Positions 37,005 to 46,030 of a DNA stretch of 64,000 bases are shown here, in pieces. The stretch's first letter is position 1. Each line of letters starts with the position of its first letter. Position numbers and translations under genes: made by a program. The notes beneath the pieces were generated by a model. It worked only from the letters and a program-made list of their open reading frames with translations. It did no database searches and was not told the DNA's origin. Source of the stretch: Lentibacillus sp. JNUCC-1 (GTDB lineage Bacteria; Bacillota; Bacilli; Bacillales; Amphibacillaceae); assembly GCF_009741735.1 (NCBI RefSeq), contig NZ_WHOH01000001.1, positions 1,984,001 through 2,048,000 of the forward strand. Direction: 5' to 3'.

Positions 37005-37382
37005 ATGTTTAAGCGTTTTTTGATGGTTGTGTTAACCTTGATTGCGGCAGTTGGATCGGTATTGCTGGCAGCAAAGCACCCAACAGGGCCTAACTCAGTA
37101 TCGTATGATGAGCCTATTGGTTTATCGCTGTCTATCGGTATGATCGTGGTGCTTTTTTTACCGCCGCTGATCTTGTCTTTGTTCGGTCATCGTGTCGTAC
37201 GGATTATTTCAGCGGTATATCAGTTTTTCATAGTGATTTCATTTATGGGAACGATCCCTATCAGTTTTCTTTTAGTTAGCTCTATAGGGATGACAGCTGT
37301 TGCGGTCATAGGGACTTTGCTCAGTATCGTGAGTGTTGTGATCACTTTGAAAACAACTTGCAGAAGAGAAATAAAAGTGTAG
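37005..37382 (+). CDS. Small four-span membrane protein, unknown function
   Basis: 125 residues with four hydrophobic helices (about 3-22, 43-62, 66-88 and 92-115) and a short basic C terminus. I do not recognise a family. AGAGGGG precedes the ATG. It stands alone between glmS and a convergent operon. Confidence 0.65.
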   Translation: MFKRFLMVVLTLIAAVGSVLLAAKHPTGPNSVSYDEPIGLSLSIGMIVVLFLPPLILSLFGHRVVRIISAVYQFFIVISFMGTIPISFLLVSSIGMTAVAVIGTLLSIVSVVITLKTTCRREIKV

Positions 37383-37396
37383 TGTAATGCCGTATG

Positions 37397-37424
37397 AAAA
37401 AGGACTTAGCAATCTGCTAAGCCC
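37397..37424 (-). terminator. Terminator of the sigma/anti-sigma/DUF1311 operon
   Basis: On the minus strand GGGCTTAGCA pairs with TGCTAAGTCC across a three-base loop, followed by TTTTT. Confidence 0.75.
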
Positions 37425-37441
37425 TTAAGCCGCGGTTCTTA

Positions 37442-38059
37442 CTACATATACGTCTTAACCAATTCATAGCATCGCTCTTCTGTGACATTTGCCAGAACGA
37501 TAACGTATTCCAAGTGTTCTTGTGTGCCACCTTTGTATTTTAGAGAGGCCTCTTTAGCGGCATCATCTCTATGTGTGATCCATTTACGCTGTTCAATTTT
37601 AAGCTGCTCCATATCTTTTTCCGACAGCTGTTCTTTCAGTACGCTATAAATCTCATTAAGCATGGCGTCCCACTCATCGTATCGATCGCCTTGCACTTTT
37701 TTCAAGGCATATGTCGTGGAACTGTCTTCATTCTCCTGCATAGTTGTCATGTCTCTTTTGAGGTTATCTAATTTTTTGAGATACACATCTTTTTGACTTG
37801 CTTGAGAGCTGTCATTGACGGAACTTTCATGAGTGACGTTGTTGTCAGTGGACGCTTTATTAGAATTTGCATCTTCTTCAGCCGTTTCATTATCTTCGTG
37901 TGCAGGGGCACTTTCGACTGTGTTTTCAACAGAAGAAGCTTCCGCTGTATTTGTCTGCTTATCTTGTGCTCCTGAGTCTTCAGCCTTGTTCTGGCAAGCT
38001 GCCGAAATAGCACATGCAGCGGTTATTATAATTATCAATATGAGGCGTTTGTTGATCAT
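37442..38059 (-). CDS. Lipoprotein with C-terminal DUF1311 (LprI-like) domain
   Basis: 205 residues: a lipoprotein signal peptide (lipobox ISAAC near residue 22), a low-complexity acidic and serine-rich linker (about 25-90), and a C-terminal DUF1311 domain with EQRKWITHRDDAAKEA and NVTEERCYEL. The family includes the mycobacterial lysozyme inhibitor LprI. It starts 24 bp after the anti-sigma gene and so probably belongs to that operon. Confidence 0.8.
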   Translation of the reverse strand: MINKRLILIIIITAACAISAACQNKAEDSGAQDKQTNTAEASSVENTVESAPAHEDNETAEEDANSNKASTDNNVTHESSVNDSSQASQKDVYLKKLDNLKRDMTTMQENEDSSTTYALKKVQGDRYDEWDAMLNEIYSVLKEQLSEKDMEQLKIEQRKWITHRDDAAKEASLKYKGGTQEHLEYVIVLANVTEERCYELVKTYM

Positions 38060-38083
38060 TTTCCTGAACTCCTTTAAATTAAT

Positions 38084-39166
38084 CTAGTTAAATTGAACGG
38101 CAATCATTAAAGCAATGTTTGGTTCGGTTGTTTGATCGATTGTATATACTGTATCTTCCTTTTGCCATTTGATTTGCGTGTTATTATTACCCAGGTCAAG
38201 GTGCGCATAGCCATGTTGTTTTGGTATGGGCAGTGCTTTTTTAGTAAGATAATCTACGGTATCTTTAGCATATCTCAAGCCGGTATCGGCCTCCTGACTG
38301 CGAGCCTTCACGGCCAGTGACCAGCGTCCGACGTTCCAGCTTGTGAAGACACTGCCGGCAGCGCCATCCTGATATCCTGTTGTTTCCGAACCAAGTTCAA
38401 TTGCCTTGCCGCCGGATTCGGTGAAATCTTCATAGCCAATTTCCTCATCGGACTCTGCTTGTGTAGCATATTGCTGCACATTTAAGCGGGCAATTACCTT
38501 GGCAGGATTATCATCACTGTACAATAACTTATTATTAATGGGGATGGGCTCTGTATGTTCGAAAAAAGTAACCGTATAGCTTGTGGCGTCAGTGCTCGTC
38601 GTTGCTGTTAAATGATAGCCATCTTGCAAAGGCATTTCTGTAGGAAGAAGAATATTCAAATTCGTATTCATCTGCCCTTTGATGACTTGCATGATTTCTT
38701 CTTGTGTTAAGGTGACTTCTTGTTTTTCATTAGCTTCTGCCTCAATCGGCCCGGTGTCATTCGGTTCGTTTGTTGGGGAGCTGTTTTCGGTGCTGTTTTC
38801 GGCTTGATCCTGGTCTTGTTGAGCCTGTTTTGGGCGATCTGTTTGTTCAGTGTCGCTTTCGACGGTATCTTCATCTTCTGCTGTGGAAGGTGCAGAGTGA
38901 TTTCCATGGCTGTTGATCACACGCCCTTCATCAGCGACTTCCTGACTGCTAAACTCGCTCAACGCCAGTGTCGTTACAATACCAACGAGCAGAAACAGTG
39001 AAAAAGCCGGGAGCATCCATCGTTTTAAAACCAGCGGAAATATTTTGTTGTCCCTATTCATCTTGTTAATAACTTTGCGCCTGATGCGTTGCTGCCTTCT
39101 GGGACTCCACTGAATATCTTCATTCAGTTGCTGCAGTTTCTCATCGAGGTTGTTATTGCGTTTCAT
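38084..39166 (-). CDS. Probable anti-sigma factor (single-span membrane protein)
   Basis: 360 residues: a short basic cytoplasmic N terminus (1-48), one membrane helix (about 50-70), an acidic low-complexity linker (about 75-150), and an extracytoplasmic domain (150-360) I cannot firmly name. Position decides the call: its start overlaps the ECF sigma gene by 14 bp, the normal arrangement for a sigma factor and its membrane anti-sigma. No zinc (ZAS) motif is seen. Confidence 0.72.
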   Translation of the reverse strand: MKRNNNLDEKLQQLNEDIQWSPRRQQRIRRKVINKMNRDNKIFPLVLKRWMLPAFSLFLLVGIVTTLALSEFSSQEVADEGRVINSHGNHSAPSTAEDEDTVESDTEQTDRPKQAQQDQDQAENSTENSSPTNEPNDTGPIEAEANEKQEVTLTQEEIMQVIKGQMNTNLNILLPTEMPLQDGYHLTATTSTDATSYTVTFFEHTEPIPINNKLLYSDDNPAKVIARLNVQQYATQAESDEEIGYEDFTESGGKAIELGSETTGYQDGAAGSVFTSWNVGRWSLAVKARSQEADTGLRYAKDTVDYLTKKALPIPKQHGYAHLDLGNNNTQIKWQKEDTVYTIDQTTEPNIALMIAVQFN

Positions 39167-39677
39167 TCATGACACCCCCTTTTTGGAGTTCTTCTTCTAA
39201 TTTTTGCAGGCCGCGAAATAGTGTTGATTTCACTTTGCTTTCTGACCAGTCCAGAATCTCCGCAGTTTCCTTAACTGAAAACACCTCAATACGGCGTAAA
39301 ATAATAACTTGGCGGTAGTTTGGCTTCAGTCTCGATAAGGCTGAGAAAAGTTCTTGAGATGATTCCCGTATTTCCACCAGTTTTTCCACAGATGGTCCAG
39401 GATCTTCTCTGTTGCTGAAGAAGTCCTTAATCATCTGGATGGGCTTGTGTTTGCGGATGTGATCAATGGTCAAGTTATGGGCAGTCCGATATAAAAACGT
39501 CTTTGGATACGTGACTTCTTTACCTTTCATCACATATGTATAGGCTTTAATGAATGTATCGTGCGTCAAATCCTCAGCCTGTTGGGCATCATGAATCATT
39601 TTCAATATGTATTTGAACAGTGATAAGCTGTAATCGTCATACCACTCAGTAATTTGGTGTTTGGCATTCTCCCCCAA
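39153..39677 (-). CDS. ECF-type RNA polymerase sigma factor
   Basis: 174 residues. Region 2 shows AEDLTHDTFIKAYTYVMKG and TFLYRTAHNLTIDHIRKHK, region 4 LKPNYRQVIILRRIEVFSV and LDWSESKVKSTLFRGLQKL. It differs from SigW upstream in this window. The start is TTG (39675-39677) with an AGGGG site about nine bases upstream. It heads a three-gene operon with the anti-sigma and a DUF1311 lipoprotein. The exact ECF group (SigM/SigV/SigX-like) is undecided. Confidence 0.88.
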   Translation of the reverse strand: MGENAKHQITEWYDDYSLSLFKYILKMIHDAQQAEDLTHDTFIKAYTYVMKGKEVTYPKTFLYRTAHNLTIDHIRKHKPIQMIKDFFSNREDPGPSVEKLVEIRESSQELFSALSRLKPNYRQVIILRRIEVFSVKETAEILDWSESKVKSTLFRGLQKLEEELQKGGVMNETQ

Positions 39678-39831
39678 TTGCTTAAGCCCCTGTAAAAATG
39701 AACATACTCTCTCTTTATTTTAGCGCTGTTGTATAGACGGTCAAATAAAAATTTGGTTGCGGAATAAATAAAATGATGCAGGTTGGTTATCCTATGCAAT
39801 GAATAAGACACAATTTCAGGAGGATGTTCAA

Positions 39832-40353
39832 ATGGGTATGTTTAGCAGTAATCCAAAAGAAGAGCCGATGCATTATGGTGAGGTATTCGGTGTCTGGTCA
39901 GCATTGTCAGTTGCAAAAGGTCAACTGGCCGCTTATCAAGTATATTACAACCATGCGGGTGATGAAGATTTGAAAAAGTTCATCCAAGACATGGTGGATA
40001 ATGTCATCAAGCCTGGTATAAAGGAGAACGAAGACTTACTTAAACGAAATAGTGTGGGTTTGCCTGCAGCCCCGCCCGAACGTTCTGAAGCCAACCGAGA
40101 GGATATTCCGGTTGGTGCAAGGGTAATGGATCCCGAGATTTCAGCCACCATTTCAAAAGATATTTCCCAAGGGTTAGTGGCAGATAGTATGCTTATGGGA
40201 CAGTGCATCAGAGAGGATATTGCCATGATGTACGGTGAGTTTCACATGAAGAAAGCTCAGATGGGTGCAAAGCTGTTGAAAATGAACAAGGAAAAAGGTT
40301 GGTTGATTCCGCCACCACTTCATAAGCAAAGCAAAACAAATCAGTATGAATAA
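39832..40353 (+). CDS. DUF3231 family protein
   Basis: 173 residues, helical and ferritin-like in pattern, with an HYGEVFGVWSALSVAKGQLAAY opening. This matches DUF3231, which is common in endospore formers and related in fold to spore coat protein CotF; the role is unknown. The frame opens at 39799, but CAGGAGG at 39819-39825 supports ATG 39832 (MGMFSSNP). Confidence 0.78.
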   Translation: MGMFSSNPKEEPMHYGEVFGVWSALSVAKGQLAAYQVYYNHAGDEDLKKFIQDMVDNVIKPGIKENEDLLKRNSVGLPAAPPERSEANREDIPVGARVMDPEISATISKDISQGLVADSMLMGQCIREDIAMMYGEFHMKKAQMGAKLLKMNKEKGWLIPPPLHKQSKTNQYE

Positions 40354-40391
40354 AAAATCAAGCTCTCCTGTTTTAGGGGAGCTTGATTTTT
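40352..40391. terminator. Bidirectional terminator between DUF3231 and GMC oxidoreductase genes
   Basis: AAAAAATCAAGCTCTCC pairs with GGGGAGCTTGATTTTT; A and T tracts on both sides suit both convergent genes. Confidence 0.9.
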
Positions 40392-40394
40392 GGT

Positions 40395-42137
40395 TTAAAC
40401 GCTCGGTTTTTCGATCAGACCGCTGCCGTTTTTGAGATATTGGTCCATTCCTTCTGAAGCCCGGTAAGCAAATGCCCCAATGGTTTCAGTAGGGTTATAA
40501 TTGCTGAAGTGAGGGAAGGAGGACGATCCTACTACAAAGAGATTGTCCATATCCCACATTTGTGAATAGGTGTTTACAGCTGACGTTTTGGGATCTGTCC
40601 CCATAATGGCACCACCACCGTTATGGGAATTGGGATAGGAGTTATTGAACTGTGTATCATCAGGTAATTCATCCTCGTCTACAATATCAGCACCCATTTT
40701 CTCCATTATTTCGGCCGCCCTTTTAATCGCATACTGCCCCAGTTTAATGTCCTGCTTGGAGTATTTATACGTGACACGCAGAAGAGGGTTACCGGCGAAA
40801 TCTTTATAGGTCGGGTCTAGGTCCAGATAGTTATGAGCCCAAGGTAAAGCTGCTGCCTGGGCGTCGACGTATAAATTACGGTTTGTATAATAAAGAGATT
40901 TCTCTTTAAACTCTCTGCCCCATGACGGGGTCCCTTTAGGAACATGATTATTTCCAATGGGCCTGTCTCCCATAACCCGAATGTGCGGCTCAAAGCCATG
41001 CAGGAAATCGAGGTCCGAATGATCGATGTTATCGCCGCTGAAGTCGTCTAAGGTCGAGGCAAGGGCCCCAGCACCGGCGAAACTATTGAACTTCTTGTCC
41101 TTAAAATATCCTCTTGCACCCAGGTAAGTCACATTACTGAAGTGCCCGGTGAAGTTTTTTCCAATCACACCTGTTCCTGTTTTGGGATCATAAGGCTTGC
41201 CGATTTTTGATGTCAGCAATAACTTGGTATTTGTAAACACAAACCCTGCCAGAACGACGATGTCTGCCGGTTGTTCAAATTCCTCACCGGTTCGAATGTC
41301 CATATATAAAACCCCAGTCGCTTTTTCACCATCATGAATCACTTTTGTGGCATATGCGTCGTTACGCAGTTCATAGTTTCCGGTTTTTTTAGCGGTGGCA
41401 AGCACCGTGATAATAGGGTCTGCTTTGGCACCGAAGTCACAGCCGTACGTTTCACAAAATGCACAGTAAACACAGGCATTTATGGTTTCGCCGTCTGGGT
41501 TCTCATATTGCTGTGTGACGTTGGCGGATGGAATCTGGTAGGGGTGATAACCCAGCTCTTTTGCTGCTTGTTTGAATAGTTTTATCGATGGTGTGTCTTT
41601 CATTGGCGGATTAGGGAACTTGTCAGAACGGTATGGCCCAATCGGATTTTCCTCTCCTGATATGCCTGCCATTTTTTCATATTTATCATAGTATTTCTCC
41701 ATATCATCATAGGTGACACCCCAGTCCTGCAGCGTCATACCTTTTGGGATCTTATTTTTCCCGTAACGCTCAACCGTTTTACTGTAAATCTCAAAGTCAT
41801 ACGGCAGGTAACGGAAATTGTGACCATTCCAGTGAACGCCGGCCCCGCCAGTGTCTGTTCCGAGAAAGGCATTCTCGTTCGTTCTGACAGGCAGTGCTGT
41901 TTGATCAGCCCCGTTTCTTGAGGTGATCGTTTCTTTTGTTAGGTCCTGCATCATTTCGTACCGCATTGAAAAACGAAGCTCATCCTTGGTGCCTATGTAA
42001 TCTTCGCTTTTCTTATCTGCCCCGCGTTCCAACCCAACCACCTTATATCCTTTTTTAGAAAGCTCGGCTGCCACAATGCCGCCGGCCCACCCTGAACCTA
42101 CAATAACCGCATCGACCTTGTCGAGTTTTGTTGCCAT
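40395..42137 (-). CDS. GMC family oxidoreductase (flavoprotein dehydrogenase subunit)
   Basis: 580 residues. The N-terminal FAD-binding motif is AVIVGSGWAGGIVAAELSKKG, with LERG after the second strand. The C-terminal part has HNGGGAIMGTDP and NPTETIGAFAYRASEGM. A cysteine cluster (ACVYCAFCETYGCDFGAK, about 223-240) is unusual and could bind metal. It is the catalytic subunit of a membrane-associated sugar or sugar-acid dehydrogenase; the partner gene lies 21 bp upstream. Substrate not predictable. Confidence 0.9.
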   Translation of the reverse strand: MATKLDKVDAVIVGSGWAGGIVAAELSKKGYKVVGLERGADKKSEDYIGTKDELRFSMRYEMMQDLTKETITSRNGADQTALPVRTNENAFLGTDTGGAGVHWNGHNFRYLPYDFEIYSKTVERYGKNKIPKGMTLQDWGVTYDDMEKYYDKYEKMAGISGEENPIGPYRSDKFPNPPMKDTPSIKLFKQAAKELGYHPYQIPSANVTQQYENPDGETINACVYCAFCETYGCDFGAKADPIITVLATAKKTGNYELRNDAYATKVIHDGEKATGVLYMDIRTGEEFEQPADIVVLAGFVFTNTKLLLTSKIGKPYDPKTGTGVIGKNFTGHFSNVTYLGARGYFKDKKFNSFAGAGALASTLDDFSGDNIDHSDLDFLHGFEPHIRVMGDRPIGNNHVPKGTPSWGREFKEKSLYYTNRNLYVDAQAAALPWAHNYLDLDPTYKDFAGNPLLRVTYKYSKQDIKLGQYAIKRAAEIMEKMGADIVDEDELPDDTQFNNSYPNSHNGGGAIMGTDPKTSAVNTYSQMWDMDNLFVVGSSSFPHFSNYNPTETIGAFAYRASEGMDQYLKNGSGLIEKPSV

Positions 42138-42158
42138 TTTGAGTGTGCCTCCTTTTTA

Positions 42159-43009
42159 TTAGTGTCCCTGGTAATTCGTCAGACTGACCGGTTTCATCTT
42201 TACAAATTCATCTTTTTCGATAATATTGGCGTAGGATGCCTGTGCCCCCGGAAACTCTTTCATTTTCCAACCCGCCAGATTTCGATTACCGCCATATAAT
42301 GGGTCAGAAAAAGCGCCTTCCAAAGTCATGCGCCTGAGCAGAATAAAGAAATTCTCTGCAGCGACACCCTTTAATTTGATGTTTCCGCTCTCCATGTCTT
42401 TTAATATCTCAATCTGCTGTTCTTCTTCGGCTTCATAAAAAGGCGCGCTAAACCTTTTTTGGCTCTCTTGATTGAGCTTTCTAAGCCCTTCAATAAATAT
42501 TTCTCCTCTGGTCAGCCTTGCCTGATGCCGTTGCAGCTCTGTTTCAGAATGTTTAACAACATAAGGCGGGTTGGTCGGGCTTTGTTCTTCTGATTTTCCT
42601 TTCATACTTTCAACCTGTTGAAATTTTATAAAGGGCGCATGACGGTAATCTCGTGCGTTCGTGCCCCATGAGCCTGCCATCTGTTTATCAATAAAATAGG
42701 GAACTCCGAGCTCAACGGCTCCGGGTCCATTGTCATCTTTCGGGTAAATGCACTCAGTTGCTGCGCTTAATGCATTAAAGTCCTCATTACGTGTGAAAAA
42801 TTGCCGTGCTTCTTGGAAATCAGCTGCTTTTTCAGTATCTGTCTGCTTCTCATCTGCATTATCTGTTGTGAATTGGTTTGTCAGCAAACTGCCAAGCAGA
42901 GAACCCCGACAACTCCACCAGCTACCATCCCAGTATTTTTGATAAATTGCCGGCGCCCTTTATCAACACCATCTTTTTCATTTGTTGGTTTATTTTTATC
43001 GTCTGCCAC
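42159..43009 (-). pseudogene. Gluconate 2-dehydrogenase subunit 3 family protein, frameshifted in its Tat signal
   Basis: The body (from 42887 down) is an intact subunit-3 domain. Upstream, in another frame, lies a good start (GTG 43007-43009 after AAGGAGG) and a twin-arginine signal, KGRRQFIKNTGMVAGGVVG. The two frames join if one base is added to the four-G run at 42904-42907 (minus strand GTCGGGGTTC), giving GGSLLGSLLTN. So the gene either lost its export signal by a 1-bp deletion or the sequence has an error. The partner GMC gene follows. Confidence 0.8.
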
Positions 43010-43159
43010 ATTTATGACCTCCTTGATGATCTCATGCCTTGTCACTATCCTTTCCAAAAAGGGTGAAGGGTATTACAGAAGGTTCACAAATACATCAGGT
43101 TTGGCGTTTTGTTAGTGAATAATGAAGGTAAAGAGTTAAGAGAAAGTGAGTTGATAAAC

Positions 43160-43672
43160 ATGGAGATCTACACGATTGGTCATTATTCGCACTCGGAAGC
43201 ACAATTTATGAATCTATTGGAATTAGCGCAGATTAAGATGGTAGTGGACATAAGAGCTTTCCCGGGAAGTAGGAAGTTCCCCCAATTTTCAAAGGACGTG
43301 ATGGGTGATTGGCTTGCTGAGTCTGGAGTTGGGTACATGCATATACCAGAGCTTGGCGGTAGGAGAAAGACCACTGAGCCCGTTTCGCCTGTTTTAAATG
43401 CCGGCTGGAATAATCAGTCCTTTCATAATTACGCTGACTATACGCTCTCTGCTGACTTCCAGCGGGGAGTTGCACAATTAATGAAGATCGCCGGAGAGCA
43501 TCCAACAGTGATGTGTTGTGCTGAACGCCATCCGGCCCGCTGTCATCGCTTAATTATCAGCAACTGGCTTGTGGCCCACGACTGGGTCGTCAAACATATT
43601 ATCCCTCACGAGAAAGGTACCGGCGAACTGGTCCCCACAAACTCGGCAAATGGGGCGCCCTGCCCATCATAG
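43160..43672 (+). CDS. DUF488 family protein
   Basis: 170 residues with the DUF488 pattern: YTIGHYSHSEAQFMNLLE, VVDIRAFPGSRKFPQFSK, and the C-terminal MCCAERHPARCHRLIISNWL. The frame extends upstream to 43109, but the conserved domain begins at the ATG 43160. The ribosome binding site is weak. The function of the family is not known. Confidence 0.85.
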   Translation: MEIYTIGHYSHSEAQFMNLLELAQIKMVVDIRAFPGSRKFPQFSKDVMGDWLAESGVGYMHIPELGGRRKTTEPVSPVLNAGWNNQSFHNYADYTLSADFQRGVAQLMKIAGEHPTVMCCAERHPARCHRLIISNWLVAHDWVVKHIIPHEKGTGELVPTNSANGAPCPS

Positions 43673-43740
43673 AAAACGACCAAACCGTCGTCTACCCCAA
43701 AACCCCCCCTTCCAACAAGTAAATTGACAAGTGCCAGTCG

Positions 43741-43775
43741 ACAAGTGCCTGTCACTTCCCGAATTATGTCGAATG
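43741..43775 (+). repeat. Short dispersed repeat (copy 2) with a Spo0A-box heptamer
   Basis: ACAAGTGCCTGTCACTTCCCG followed by TGTCGAA at 43767-43773, a perfect match to the Spo0A box core. A promoter-like pair follows: TTGAGT (43779-43784), 17 bp, TAGGAT (43802-43807). Confidence 0.7.
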
Positions 43776-43828
43776 CTCTTGAGTTCTTTCTTTGGATTGT
43801 ATAGGATGAATAGATAGGGGGAGGGTGC

Positions 43829-44395
43829 ATGATGGAGCCTTTTAAGGTGCGATTTAAATTTACACAGATGTTAAAAATATTTTGGTATGGGAGCATGCTC
43901 ACTGTCGTCTGTACGATTCTTTTTTCCATAGGTTTTGTTGAAGACGGCGGGGGTGTAATTATATTTCAGTTGATCGGAGCGCTGGGGCTGCTATTCTTCA
44001 TCCCATTGCTGATTTTCTTGTTCTTCGCTTGGGTTTTGAGAAGAGCTGCTTTCATCATTTCAGAAGAAGGTATTACGGATAAAACTCAACTGTATAGCTC
44101 GGGCCTTGTTAAGTGGAACGAAATTGAAAGAATGACAATCGGTTGTCGTCATGAAGTAACTTTTCTAACAGTGGAATTATATCATTCAGATGTATTCAGG
44201 GAAAAAGCCAATCCAACCAAACGCTTGTACTTTTCTCTTACGGAGACGCTTTCTTCAGAGCAAATACAAATTGATGTTTCACGCCTTGCAATAAGCGAAG
44301 AAGACCTCATCAGCCAATTTGAAAAGTACAGCAAAGGGAGATTTAATAGAGAGAACATCACTGAGAATACTGGGTGGACATATGATGTTATTTAG
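43829..44395 (+). CDS. STM3941-like membrane protein
   Basis: 188 residues: two membrane helices (about 18-38 and 45-72), then a soluble domain in which EEGITDKTQLYSSGLVKWNEIERM resembles the STM3941/PH-like family. The C terminus has VSRLAISEEDLISQFEKY. A GGGGAGG site precedes the ATG. The end overlaps the convergent gene by 8 bp. Function unknown. Confidence 0.68.
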   Translation: MMEPFKVRFKFTQMLKIFWYGSMLTVVCTILFSIGFVEDGGGVIIFQLIGALGLLFFIPLLIFLFFAWVLRRAAFIISEEGITDKTQLYSSGLVKWNEIERMTIGCRHEVTFLTVELYHSDVFREKANPTKRLYFSLTETLSSEQIQIDVSRLAISEEDLISQFEKYSKGRFNRENITENTGWTYDVI

Positions 44396-44849
44396 AAGCA
44401 GGCTCTGATTGCTGCCATCTATGATAGGCATAGATCACAAATGAGAGGGCGTATATGACTAAGAAATATTGCCATGCTGATATGTTTCTATATTCAGCAA
44501 TCCCTAAAACACCTAACAAAGGGAGTACCCCAAAAGCCATTACAGCATCCATAGCAAGGTTAACGATTGTATATAAAAGAAACCTATGAGAGGTTAAGGC
44601 GAATATCCAAAAAGTTCCAATTAAAAAAAGTCCATATACAAAACTTGCATCAATCATGTAGCCCCAAGGCACAATCTGCTTATGAATCACCCACCATTTG
44701 TAGGTATATGCAATTTGAAAAATGATGGTCATAAGCAGCGTCGTAAACACCGTGACTGGCATATACGTTTTTCGGGTTTTGGAATCAGAGAGCAATAAAG
44801 TAAACCACGGCAAAATAAGTAGAGAAAACATAAGCACCTTAGTCCACAT
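44388..44849 (-). CDS. CBO0543-like multi-span membrane protein
   Basis: 153 residues, five hydrophobic helices, rich in tryptophan and tyrosine. The pattern matches what I recall of CBO0543 family membrane proteins found across Firmicutes. Function unknown. It is convergent with the preceding gene and overlaps it by 8 bp. Confidence 0.65.
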   Translation of the reverse strand: MWTKVLMFSLLILPWFTLLLSDSKTRKTYMPVTVFTTLLMTIIFQIAYTYKWWVIHKQIVPWGYMIDASFVYGLFLIGTFWIFALTSHRFLLYTIVNLAMDAVMAFGVLPLLGVLGIAEYRNISAWQYFLVIYALSFVIYAYHRWQQSEPASK

Positions 44850-44920
44850 AAAAACAACACTCCAAACTGTAAGGCTATAAAAGTATTATGCATCCCCAAA
44901 GTGAAAATATTCACCTAGAA

Positions 44921-44965
44921 GGGTGCCTGTCACTTCCCGGTTTTTGTCATTTTTTGTCGTATTTT
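44921..44965 (+). repeat. Short dispersed repeat (copy 3) with Spo0A-box-like heptamers
   Basis: GGGTGCCTGTCACTTCCCGG followed by TTTTTGTCATTTTTTGTCGTA, that is two TTTTTGTC units 10 bp apart. It ends about 30 bp upstream of the acetyltransferase gene. Confidence 0.68.
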
Positions 44966-44991
44966 AAATGGGTTGAACATAGGGGGATATA

Positions 44992-45447
44992 ATGGATATC
45001 AGAGAACTATATATGAATGAGGAGGCGCCATTAGATTTATTGCTGTTGGCCGATCCTTCTCGTAAACTGATAGATGAGTACTTAAATCGTGGCAAATGTT
45101 TTGTCGCCGAAAATAATCATAAGCTAATCGGGGTCTATGTCCTGCTTCCCACGAGGCCAGCGACAGTGGAGCTCGTCAATATAGCCGTTGCCGAAAGTGA
45201 ACAGGGTAAAGGAATCGGGAAACAACTGCTTTTAGATGCTATACAAAGATCAAAGACAAAAGGCTACCAAACGATTGAAGTCGGTACGGGTAACTCGAGT
45301 ATAGGACAGCTAGCATTGTATCAAAAATATGGTTTCAGGATAACCGGCATCGACCCAGACTTCTTCACAAGACATTACGATGGTAAAATTTTTGAAAACG
45401 GAATCTGGTGCAGGGATATGATCCGACTTTCCAGAGATCATTTTTAA
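44992..45447 (+). CDS. GNAT family N-acetyltransferase
   Basis: 151 residues with the GNAT acetyl-CoA loop VNIAVAESEQGKGIGKQLL (R/Q-x-x-G-x-G/A pattern) and the following YQKYGFRITGIDPDF. Substrate unknown. The start follows AGGGGG. A GrpB-type gene begins 24 bp after the stop. Confidence 0.9.
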   Translation: MDIRELYMNEEAPLDLLLLADPSRKLIDEYLNRGKCFVAENNHKLIGVYVLLPTRPATVELVNIAVAESEQGKGIGKQLLLDAIQRSKTKGYQTIEVGTGNSSIGQLALYQKYGFRITGIDPDFFTRHYDGKIFENGIWCRDMIRLSRDHF

Positions 45448-45470
45448 TTTCCGGTGGCGGGGGTGATGAT

Positions 45471-45986
45471 GTGAATGACAAGGTGTATTTTAGACATGAG
45501 TCATGCTTCAGAGAGGATGCAGCGATGGTGGTTCTAAAGCATCGGAGTAATATTAAGGACAATATGCCATATGCAGAAGTCCTGCACGTCGGGAGCACAG
45601 CTGTTGCAGGGGCATTGACGAAAGGTGACGTTGATCTGCAAGTGCGTGTTCCTCAAAACAAATTCGAAGGGGCGAAAGAAGTTTTGAAGCAGTGGTATTC
45701 TGTTAACAAAGGCAGTTATCAATCTCACTATTTTTGTGCGTTTGAACAGCCAGATGAAGTCCTGCCACTCGGGATCCAACTGACCGCGATTGGATCAGAC
45801 CTGGACCATTTTTGGAAACTCACATATTTTTTCAAAGAGCACCCCGACTACATAAAGGCATATAACGCCATAAAAGAGAAACATAACAGGCAATCCATGG
45901 AAAAATACCGAGAAGCCAAAAGTGCATTTATCGAAAACATCTTCTCTTCACCAGAATATAAGGCTTTTGGGCAAGCCCTATTTTAA
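45471..45986 (+). CDS. GrpB/UPF0157 family nucleotidyltransferase-fold protein
   Basis: 171 residues. The GrpB signature HVGSTAVAGALTKGDVDLQV corresponds to the nucleotidyltransferase GS...DhD motif. The C terminus EHPDYIKAYNAIKEKHN matches the family. The frame opens inside the acetyltransferase gene at 45408, but the GGGGGTGAT site favours GTG 45471. It probably forms an operon with the acetyltransferase. Confidence 0.85.
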   Translation: MNDKVYFRHESCFREDAAMVVLKHRSNIKDNMPYAEVLHVGSTAVAGALTKGDVDLQVRVPQNKFEGAKEVLKQWYSVNKGSYQSHYFCAFEQPDEVLPLGIQLTAIGSDLDHFWKLTYFFKEHPDYIKAYNAIKEKHNRQSMEKYREAKSAFIENIFSSPEYKAFGQALF

Positions 45987-46030
45987 AAAATGACGCACAT
46001 AAAGTTAAAACGTTAATGAATAGTCGACAC

